NCBI GenBank assembly: GCA_001577215.1
Contig: LSCC01000075.1
Span: forward strand, 1 to 5,540
DNA: 5,540 bases
Direction of reading: 5' to 3'
From: Fidelibacterota bacterium TCS52
GTDB taxonomy: Bacteria > Fidelibacterota > Fidelibacteria > Fidelibacterales > Fidelibacteraceae
In this document: in pieces, positions 1 through 5,540 of the stretch
Position numbering within the stretch: the stretch's first letter is position 1
Layout of the letters: each line of letters starts with the position of its first letter
Position numbers and translations under genes: made by a program
Notes under the pieces: model-generated
The model's database searches: none
Seen by the model: only the letters and a program-made list of their open reading frames with translations
What the model was told of the DNA's origin: nothing

Positions 1-1023
1 AAAAAATCGTTACGATTGGCTTTTTATGATGGAAACGAATTACGATATGGCGAAAATTCTCATCAAAAAGGATATTTTTATAAAAAGAACAAATCGGAAA
101 TTTCACTTAAAGATATCAAAGTACTGCATGGAAAAGAGTTGTCGTATAATAATATTTTTGATATGCAGGCGGCACTTGAATCTGTCAGGAATCTGAATGG
201 AACCGGTTGTGCAATAATTAAACATGCAAATCCATGTGGACTTAGTGAAGGAAAAGATCAGCGAATTGTTTTTGAAAATGCTTGGGCCGGTGATCCCGTT
301 TCGTCTTTTGGCTCTGTTATTGCTTTTAACAAAAATGTGGAAAAGAAAACGGTAGAATTTTTAAATCTCGATTCCAAGAAAAAATTTAAACGAAAATTCA
401 TTGAAATAATTGTCGCCCCATCTTTTACAACAAGTGCAAAAAAATATTTATTCCAACATAAGAATCTGCGCATTGTTGAATTCGATCCCCAAAAACTCGA
501 CCAAAAAAATGATATGAAATTTTTGTTCAATTCACTACTTTTTCAGGAAACTGACAGAGAATTGTTTAAGAAAAAACAAATTGTTACAAAGATAAAACCA
601 CGTATAAATAAAGAACTCTTTCGATTTGGTTTAATTGCTATGCGACAATTACGCTCTAATGCTATCGTAGCTGTGAGGAAATTAGATAACGGTGATAAGC
701 AACTTCTTGGAATGGGATGCGGACAACCAAATAGAGTAAATTCTACTTTGTTGACAATTGACAGATGTAAAGAAAATTTAAAAAACGAATACAAGGGACA
801 AGCTGAACAATTTGATAATTATGTAAAAAAACAAATGAAAAAAGTAGTATTATTTTCAGATGCATTCTTCCCATTTCCGGACAATGTAGAATTGAGTTAC
901 AAAGCCGGAATAAAAACGATCGTGCAACCCGGCGGTTCAATTCGCGATAAAAAAGTAATTAAAAAATGTGATGAATTAGGTGTAGGCATGATCTTTACAG
1001 GAATGAGACATTTTAAACATTAA
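1..1023 (+). CDS. purH: Bifunctional purine biosynthesis protein PurH, C-terminal AICAR transformylase part (5' end outside window)
   Basis: PurH makes the last two steps to IMP in the cytoplasm: it formylates AICAR with 10-formyl-tetrahydrofolate, then closes the ring. Only the formyltransferase (AICARFT) domain is visible. The frame is open from base 1 with no stop, and the domain-opening motif LRYGENSHQ lies within the first 25 codons, so about 200 residues holding the IMP cyclohydrolase domain should lie upstream; a TTG at 16 is not a believable start. Visible motifs in order are KALSYNN-like HGKELSYNN, the catalytic IIKHANPCG (Lys and His codons at 220-225), SSFGSVIAFN, RSNAIV, GMGCGQPNRV, SDAFFPFPDNVE, QPGGSIRD and the typical C-terminal FTGMRHFKH. 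About 340 residues are present, a normal AICARFT length. Oddities: FNSLLFQETD replaces the usual GGLLVQ-D stretch, and Arg replaces the common Lys in KSNAI. It ends in TAA and converges on mutS2. Family assignment is near certain; presence of the N-terminal domain is inferred. Confidence 0.96.
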   Translation, partial: KKSLRLAFYDGNELRYGENSHQKGYFYKKNKSEISLKDIKVLHGKELSYNNIFDMQAALESVRNLNGTGCAIIKHANPCGLSEGKDQRIVFENAWAGDPVSSFGSVIAFNKNVEKKTVEFLNLDSKKKFKRKFIEIIVAPSFTTSAKKYLFQHKNLRIVEFDPQKLDQKNDMKFLFNSLLFQETDRELFKKKQIVTKIKPRINKELFRFGLIAMRQLRSNAIVAVRKLDNGDKQLLGMGCGQPNRVNSTLLTIDRCKENLKNEYKGQAEQFDNYVKKQMKKVVLFSDAFFPFPDNVELSYKAGIKTIVQPGGSIRDKKVIKKCDELGVGMIFTGMRHFKH

Positions 1024-1039
1024 AAGAAACAAGATTTCT

Positions 1040-1079
1040 CGCAAAGGTCGCAAAAAAAGAGAAAAAAAGATACGCAAAG
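1040..1079 (+). repeat. Degenerate CGCAAAG repeat cluster
   Basis: CGCAAAG occurs at 1040-1046 and 1073-1079, with a one-base variant CGCAAAA at 1049-1055. The first two start 9 bases apart. The left context TTTCTCGCAAAG resembles a motif I recall from intergenic regions of many environmental bacteria (CTCGCAAAGNCGCAAAG). That resemblance is from memory and unverified. No function is assigned. Confidence 0.6.
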
Positions 1080-1109
1080 AAAAAATCAATGAAGAATTAT
1101 TTGTTTAAA

Positions 1110-1129
1110 TATTTTTTGTAACAAAAATA
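1110..1129. terminator. Possible weak AT-only hairpin between convergent genes
   Basis: A TATTTTTTG arm faces CAAAAATA across a three-base loop, with one unpaired T. Only one G-C pair is present. Its central position between two converging genes would suit a bidirectional terminator, but the stem is weak and a chance AT-rich inverted repeat is just as likely. Confidence 0.2.
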
Positions 1130-1162
1130 CTCAATAAAAATATCGGGCGTTTTTCATTAATC

Positions 1163-1178
1163 TTTGTGTGCCTTGTGG
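1163..1178 (+). repeat. TTTGTG/CTTGTG repeat pair, partner of the CGCAAAG cluster
   Basis: TTTGTG at 1163-1168 and CTTGTG at 1172-1177 are spaced 9 bases apart, the same period as the first two CGCAAAG units. Read on the minus strand this resembles ACCACAAAGNACACAAAG, a string I remember as common in bacterial intergenic DNA (unverified). On the plus-strand RNA it can pair with 1039-1054 using G-U wobbles. Confidence 0.5.
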
Positions 1179-1184
1179 TTGATT

Positions 1185-1212
1185 TTCACTTTCCACATTT
1201 CACTGTTCACCT
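1185..1212 (+). repeat. Four-unit heptanucleotide tandem repeat (TTCACNT)
   Basis: Units start exactly every 7 bases at 1185, 1192, 1199 and 1206: TTCACTT, TCCACAT, TTCACTG, TTCACCT. The core TTCAC is intact in three and TCCAC in one. The last unit overlaps the mutS2 stop codon (minus-strand TAG at 1213-1211), so the array lies directly behind the gene. Confidence 0.7.
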
Positions 1213-3568
1213 ACTTAACAAGCTCAACCCAAGTAACTCCGGCTCCTCCGAATTTAATCGGTGCTTCTTTAAAATTTTCAACTCTTTGATCATTAGTCAA
1301 GAATTCACTAATTAATTGTTTCAAAATGCCAAACCCCTTTCCGTGCAATATCTCAACATTTGATAATCCATGAACTACAGCATTATCAATAAATTTTTCT
1401 ACTTCTGACATTGCTTCATTTCCCCGTTTCCCTCTTAGATCTATTCGAAATGGAACACTATCTGCTGACTTCTGAACAGAAGTTCTGAATTGTTGTTTTT
1501 TTTCTACAACCGGTGATAACCAATCTAAATTTAATCTCATTCTTGAACCATTAACATCAACCCAGATTTTTTTTGATTTGCGATTTATCTCCAAAATAGT
1601 TCCGTTAGAATCCAGAGATGCTACATAAACTTTCTTACCTACCTGAATTTCTGACCATGAAAATTGGGTTCTTTTTTTACTTTCAATCTTTTGTTCTTTT
1701 GCTATTACCTTATTTTTCACTTTTTTGAAAGATGCTTTTGCCTTTTTAATTGAATCCTTGCTCGCATTATTCTCTATTATATGTTTTATTGTTTTTTCTA
1801 ATTTACTCTGCATTTCATTTATTAATGCATTTGCATGAACAATTGCATCTTTGTCGGCTTTTCTGAATTTTTTATCGATCTCTTTTTTGTGTTTAGTAAT
1901 TTCATTTTCTTTCTTCTTTATGTTTTTTTCTCTCTTGGTAGTTTTATTTATCAATTCATCATAATTGTAAATTTTTTTTTGAAGATCAACGATAAGATCT
2001 TCCAATTTTTCCCGATGTTCGCCCACATTTTTTTTAGCATAATTAATAACATTATCATCCAAATTATATCGCTGGGCAATTTCTAAAGCGTAACTGCTTC
2101 CGGGTATTCCCAATTTAAATTCATAAGTCGGTTCAAGATTTTTGTTATTAAAGGTCATACTTGCATTCTCTAATTCGGGTATTTTAAATGCTAATGTTTT
2201 CAATGAACCGTGATGTGTAGTTGCAAATACAAGTGCTTTTTGCTTGATCAAATCGATCAAAATTCCTTCAGCCAATGCAGATCCTTCTTTTGGGTCTGTT
2301 CCTGTTCCAAGCTCATCTAATAAGATCAAACTTTTGGATGTTGCGTTTTGTAGAATGGATTTCAACTTTAAAATGTGAGCAGAAAAAGTCGATAGATCAC
2401 CATCTATCGATTGATCATCACCAATATCAATATATATATTGTCGAACTTTGGTATAGAACTATTGCTATCTGCCGGAATTAATAGACCGGCCCAATACAT
2501 CAAAGAAATTAGTCCGATTGTTTTTAAAGTTACTGTCTTGCCCCCGGCGTTCGGACCGGTTATTATCACCCCACGCTTATTTTTATCCAAAAATATATTC
2601 AATGGAACAACTTCCCGATGGAGTGCAAGTACAATATTTCTGCCGTTTTTAATTATAAAATCTTCATTGCTATTCGCCGGTTTATTACATTTGAATTTTA
2701 CAGCCAATCTTCCTTTTGAATGGATAAAATCTAATTCTTCCAATAAATGTATCGCTGATTTCAACTCATCAAAATTTTCTCTTAACAGATTCGTTTTTTC
2801 TTTGAGTATTTTTTTAATTTCTTCCTTTTCTTTTAATACGATCTCCGCAAGTTTGTTATTTAATTCCACAATCTCAATCGGCTCAATATAATATGTCTGA
2901 CCACTTTGACTCTGATCGTGAACAATTCCTTGAACACTTTTCTTTTTAGAAGATCTGATCGGAATTACATGGCGATTATTTCGATAAGCAATTTGTTCTT
3001 CAACGGCAATATTATCTTTTGCTAAATTAGACGCAATTGATTGTATCTTATCTTTTATCTTATTTCCGACTCTTTTGATCTGATTTCTGATATTTTTTAA
3101 TTCCTTAGAAGCATTATCCGCAAGTGTGCGTTCCGGTGTAAAAATAGATTTTATTTCCTTTTCTACATCTTTCAAATCAAAATAATATATTACTAATAAT
3201 TTTTCTAAATTGGGATAATCCTTTTCTCGTTTTCGAAAATATTTTTTAATGCGATTTTGATAATGTAAGATCTCTCCAATTAAAAACAATTCTTCTAAAC
3301 CTATCGAAGTCCCAACAATAGCAATATGTTTCAATACTTCATTTTGGGACGAAAATTCTAAAAGCGGTAATGAACTGTCTAATGCAATAAGATCTCGCAT
3401 TTCCAAAGTTAAGCTTTGTTCATATTCTACTCTATCAACTGATTGGAATGACTCCAATTCCCGGATTTTCAAAGTTGCATTTTCCGTATATGTATAACTA
3501 ATTAATAGCTCTTTTATTCTGTTAAAACCGAGCAAGTTATAGGTTTTGTTTTGTTCTATTGAATTCAT
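1211..3568 (-). CDS. mutS2: Endonuclease MutS2 (MutS-family ATPase with C-terminal Smr domain)
   Basis: MutS2 is a cytoplasmic DNA- and ribosome-associated ATPase. Family members have been linked to suppression of homologous recombination through Smr nuclease activity and, in Bacillus, to rescue of collided ribosomes; it is not the canonical mismatch-repair MutS. The 785 residues equal the usual family length. In order: N-terminal region starting NLLGFNRIKELL; core/lever with the hallmark VHDQSQSGQTYYIEP (216-230); Walker A GPNAGGKT (338-345); signature STFSAH (393-398); Walker B LILLDE (414-419) followed by LGTGTDPKEGSAL; switch THH (451-453); Lys/Glu-rich coiled coil about 515-635; KOW-like beta segment about 640-688; Smr domain about 705-785 with IDLRG (709-713), HGKGFG (742-747) and GGAGVTWVELV. 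The mismatch-binding N-terminal domain of MutS1 is absent, as expected. The ATG matches the family N-terminus; only a weak AGG lies 12 nt before it, overlapping the upstream gene's stop. All ATPase motifs are intact, so the gene looks functional. It ends in TAG. Confidence 0.97.
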   Translation of the reverse strand: MNSIEQNKTYNLLGFNRIKELLISYTYTENATLKIRELESFQSVDRVEYEQSLTLEMRDLIALDSSLPLLEFSSQNEVLKHIAIVGTSIGLEELFLIGEILHYQNRIKKYFRKREKDYPNLEKLLVIYYFDLKDVEKEIKSIFTPERTLADNASKELKNIRNQIKRVGNKIKDKIQSIASNLAKDNIAVEEQIAYRNNRHVIPIRSSKKKSVQGIVHDQSQSGQTYYIEPIEIVELNNKLAEIVLKEKEEIKKILKEKTNLLRENFDELKSAIHLLEELDFIHSKGRLAVKFKCNKPANSNEDFIIKNGRNIVLALHREVVPLNIFLDKNKRGVIITGPNAGGKTVTLKTIGLISLMYWAGLLIPADSNSSIPKFDNIYIDIGDDQSIDGDLSTFSAHILKLKSILQNATSKSLILLDELGTGTDPKEGSALAEGILIDLIKQKALVFATTHHGSLKTLAFKIPELENASMTFNNKNLEPTYEFKLGIPGSSYALEIAQRYNLDDNVINYAKKNVGEHREKLEDLIVDLQKKIYNYDELINKTTKREKNIKKKENEITKHKKEIDKKFRKADKDAIVHANALINEMQSKLEKTIKHIIENNASKDSIKKAKASFKKVKNKVIAKEQKIESKKRTQFSWSEIQVGKKVYVASLDSNGTILEINRKSKKIWVDVNGSRMRLNLDWLSPVVEKKQQFRTSVQKSADSVPFRIDLRGKRGNEAMSEVEKFIDNAVVHGLSNVEILHGKGFGILKQLISEFLTNDQRVENFKEAPIKFGGAGVTWVELVK
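2389..2410. other. Perfect 9-bp inverted repeat inside mutS2
   Basis: TCGATAGAT (2389-2397) and ATCTATCGA (2402-2410) are exact reverse complements separated by four bases. The hairpin falls in the codons for the SIDGDLST stretch at the ABC signature of MutS2. It could be chance in an AT-rich gene or an mRNA structure; no function is claimed. Confidence 0.55.
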
Positions 3569-3581
3569 TTAATTTTTATGC
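3569..3581 (-). other. 13-nt spacer linking the secreted-protein gene and mutS2; no strong Shine-Dalgarno
   Basis: On the minus strand, the upstream TAG stop is followed by an AT-rich spacer and then the mutS2 ATG. The only purine-rich signal is an AGG formed partly by the stop codon, 12 nt from the ATG, which is farther than usual. There is no room for a separate promoter in the gap, so mutS2 is either co-transcribed and translated by coupling or uses a promoter inside the 3' end of the upstream gene. Weak Shine-Dalgarno use is common in Bacteroidota relatives. Confidence 0.5.
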
Positions 3582-5540
3582 CTATTTTAAAATTACCAAT
3601 TTTTTAGATATACAATCCGATCTTCCTGCACCATAATTAATATAATAATTAACAAAATATATTCCAGTTGAAACTATTGTGCCATTTTTATTTACACAAT
3701 CCCAAGGAATTCTATGTGATCCATCTTCTTCAATCTTGTTTACTAAAGTAATTATTTTCTGACCAAGAATATTATAAATTGATATTCTCACTAACCCGGC
3801 TTCAGGTAAATAGTAATCAAATGTCGTTGAAATATTAGCCGGATTTGGATAACATTTTAAATTGATCTCATTCGGAATTTGACTGTAATTGACAATCTCA
3901 CTGGGTTCATTTGAAAATTCAAAAACATCTGAACTTGTAAATGGTTTTAATGTTTTTATATGAAAAATATCTCCCGGTTGAGGTGGAAAATCATTTTCAT
4001 TTCCGGATAAAGTAAACAACCAACATAATATCCATTCGTCATTTTTATCTTTTTCTAAAATATAAATTTCATCATTACGAGTCAATTGACCATTTGAATC
4101 TATGTCTATAAAAATTATTTCTGTAGATCTGTCATCTGTAATATTATAAACACTAAATTTTATTGGAATTGTCTGGATTCCAAAAGCAGAGCTGGAAGTA
4201 TCAACGACATGATCAAATATTTTTATAGAATAATCAGCGGGATATGGAAACCCTTCAAGAATTTCTGTTCCCATATCAATTTGTGGTAATGAAATATTAT
4301 ACTTTAAACCTGTTTCTCCAATTTCCCATCCGGTTTTTTCAGCATCAATAATTGTTTTTGAGTAGTTATAGAACTTCAAACGAATGCCATCAAATAAATG
4401 TCCCTCAACATCATTTTTCGGCATTTGTTTGTCTTGGAAAATTTGATTGTTTATGGTTATATCTTTGACAGAATAATACATATTTTCGTTTGTTGAATCA
4501 TCCAAAGTTATTTGGTATCGATGATCTTTTAATTGTGATGAATCCACAACAAACGGTAAAATAGAGCCACTGCCATTTCCATTGAGATGTGTAACACAAT
4601 TTTCCGGAAATGAATAATGATCATTCGCAATTATAAATATATTTGAGGTGTCTTTTACTTCAACTGTTCCATCGCTACAATTTAAAACTAATTTACAAAA
4701 CGGACTATTTGGTAAATTTGTAGTATTCCAAGAATAACTTTTATTTTCTTGAATATTTTCGACAAGAGATTCCCAGTTGTTTCCATTATCCGTAGAAACA
4801 TCAATAGAATAAACCAAACTATCTCCATCAGCATCACCGCCATTCCATTTGATTTCATAATTATTTTTAACTGTGTCATTTTGTGAAGGTTGTGTCAATG
4901 ACATTTCTGGAGATGCATTTCCGGGATTATTTATTGTGAAATAATTTTCACTTTCAACTCTAGCATGATCTGAGCCGGAATATACAAGTAACTGGATCTG
5001 ATAAAAAATTCCATCCGGAAAAATTAAAGTGTTCCAGTCAAAAAATCTTTGATTATCAGTTAATTCAGCCATTTGTTGCCAATGACCATTTATTTTATTG
5101 CGATATCTCAAAATTATACAAGATGTGTCCAGAGCAGGATCAAGTGTCCATTCTATTTTCTTAACTCCGGATACTTCGGTATATGACAGTGGAGTTGTTA
5201 ATGAAATATCTATTGTATTTTCTGCAGATTGAAATTTCTCCCAATGATATGGAATAGATTTAGACATATGCAAATCTGCAAAATGCCAATTATGAACAGC
5301 ATCATTAGTTAAACGAATATCATCGAAGACATTATCAATTCCCTTTTCTGCCAGCAGATCAACAACATGTTGAGTTTCTGTTAAGTTGCTTCCTTCCGGA
5401 CTTCCTCCACTATGAAGTAAAAACTGAATATCTTTTAAAGTATCAATATAAGATTGTGAACCTTCATTTATTAAATTGCACATATTATAATTTTTCATAA
5501 AAGGTATATTTCGTGGTGAATCAAATGCAGGATCAAACAT
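3582..5540 (-). CDS. Large secreted protein: esterase-like tail, FN3-like domains, type IX secretion sorting domain (5' end outside window)
   Basis: The frame is open to the right edge. The Met at 5540 has no signal peptide after it, so the true start lies beyond the window. In the visible 652 residues, positions 1-105 resemble the end of a putative esterase (Esterase_D/Fes-like alpha-beta hydrolase): FDPAFDSP, then HSGGSPEGSN, a TQHVVDLLAEKGI helix and NDAVHNWHFADLHMSKSIPYHW, where His83 is a candidate catalytic His. Two fibronectin-III-like beta domains follow (about 110-204 and 205-305; the second has DADGDSLVYSIDVSTDNG). A third beta region (about 310-545) contains FDGIRLKFYN, an EF-hand-like DIDSNGQLTRND loop (479-490) and GDIFHIKTLKPFTSSDVFEF. 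Residues 560-652 are a type A sorting domain: YPNPANISTTFDYYLPEAGLVRISIYNILGQK, ending SKKLVILK. The protein should cross the inner membrane by Sec and the outer membrane by type IX secretion. Its TAG stop is 13 nt before mutS2. The sorting domain is secure; the esterase activity is inferred from a short fragment. Confidence 0.8.
   Translation of the reverse strand: MFDPAFDSPRNIPFMKNYNMCNLINEGSQSYIDTLKDIQFLLHSGGSPEGSNLTETQHVVDLLAEKGIDNVFDDIRLTNDAVHNWHFADLHMSKSIPYHWEKFQSAENTIDISLTTPLSYTEVSGVKKIEWTLDPALDTSCIILRYRNKINGHWQQMAELTDNQRFFDWNTLIFPDGIFYQIQLLVYSGSDHARVESENYFTINNPGNASPEMSLTQPSQNDTVKNNYEIKWNGGDADGDSLVYSIDVSTDNGNNWESLVENIQENKSYSWNTTNLPNSPFCKLVLNCSDGTVEVKDTSNIFIIANDHYSFPENCVTHLNGNGSGSILPFVVDSSQLKDHRYQITLDDSTNENMYYSVKDITINNQIFQDKQMPKNDVEGHLFDGIRLKFYNYSKTIIDAEKTGWEIGETGLKYNISLPQIDMGTEILEGFPYPADYSIKIFDHVVDTSSSAFGIQTIPIKFSVYNITDDRSTEIIFIDIDSNGQLTRNDEIYILEKDKNDEWILCWLFTLSGNENDFPPQPGDIFHIKTLKPFTSSDVFEFSNEPSEIVNYSQIPNEINLKCYPNPANISTTFDYYLPEAGLVRISIYNILGQKIITLVNKIEEDGSHRIPWDCVNKNGTIVSTGIYFVNYYINYGAGRSDCISKKLVILK

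Larger units (their letters stand above)
1024..1210. other. Non-coding gap between convergent genes, rich in short repeats
   Basis: This 187-base stretch separates the purH stop from the mutS2 stop. I see no credible ORF in it. It contains degenerate CGCAAAG units on the left, an AT hairpin in the middle, a TTTGTG/CTTGTG repeat pair on the right, and a heptamer tandem running into the mutS2 stop codon. It should also hold the transcription ends of both genes, but no GC-rich stem followed by a U-run is apparent on either strand. Confidence 0.85.

Noticed and set aside
16..18. TTG as the start codon of a short standalone AICAR transformylase
   Set aside because: The frame is open to base 1, the TTG lies just before the conserved LRYGENSHQ motif, and there is no ribosome binding signal in the few bases before it; a truncated full PurH fits better.
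1040..1079. CGCAAAG units as a CRISPR array
   Set aside because: The units are only seven bases, with no repeats of 20 or more bases and no regular spacers.
1835..2086. Plus-strand reading frame rich in Phe and Ile, resembling a small membrane protein
   Set aside because: It is the antisense of the Lys/Glu-rich coiled coil of MutS2, which automatically gives Phe/Leu-rich shadow peptides.
2439..2891. 150-residue plus-strand reading frame opposite mutS2
   Set aside because: It lies entirely antisense to conserved MutS2 ATPase and core codons and shows no recognisable domain, so it is a shadow.
1211..3568. Canonical mismatch-repair MutS (MutS1)
   Set aside because: There is no N-terminal mismatch-recognition domain with its Phe-x-Glu motif, while a C-terminal Smr domain and the HDQSxSGxTxxIEP hallmark mark it as MutS2.
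3589..3603. AAAATT-ACC-AATTTT inverted repeat just before the mutS2 start as a terminator or operator
   Set aside because: It is a six-pair, all-AT stem inside the last codons of the upstream gene with no U-run at a suitable place; expected by chance in this composition.
1..5540. A previously undescribed defence, toxin-antitoxin or mobile system
   Set aside because: All long coding sequence is explained by purH, mutS2 and a type IX cargo protein; there are no transposase, integrase, toxin or nuclease-effector genes and no attachment-site-like repeats.

Overview
The window is AT-rich bacterial DNA with three protein-coding genes packed end to end. The best clue to the organism is the gene on the right. 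Its product ends in a YPNP-type C-terminal sorting domain (type IX secretion, 'type A') and carries middle domains of a kind common in secreted proteins of the Fibrobacterota-Chlorobiota-Bacteroidota (FCB) superphylum. Low GC, a nearly absent Shine-Dalgarno before mutS2 and this domain style suggest an uncultured FCB lineage such as Cloacimonadota, Ignavibacteriota, Marinimicrobia or a relative. That placement is inference; no rRNA is present.

Layout. Positions 1-1023 (+) hold the C-terminal AICAR transformylase part of purH, cut by the left edge. Positions 1024-1210 are a non-coding gap between convergent genes, and it is unusually rich in short degenerate repeats: CGCAAAG units, a TTTGTG/CTTGTG pair, and a four-unit heptamer tandem. 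Positions 1211-3568 (-) hold a complete mutS2 (785 residues, ATPase plus Smr domain). Positions 3582-5540 (-) hold the C-terminal 652 residues of a large secreted protein, cut by the right edge. It has the tail of what looks like an esterase/alpha-beta hydrolase domain, two fibronectin-III-like domains, an FCB-style beta domain and the type IX sorting domain.

The secreted-protein gene and mutS2 point the same way with only 13 nt between them, so they are probably co-transcribed, although their functions have no obvious link. purH converges on mutS2 and is a separate transcription unit. I found no RNA genes, CRISPR, insertion sequence or defence system. The genes look like ordinary housekeeping and surface-protein genes, and the repeat-laden intergenic region is the part most worth a second look.
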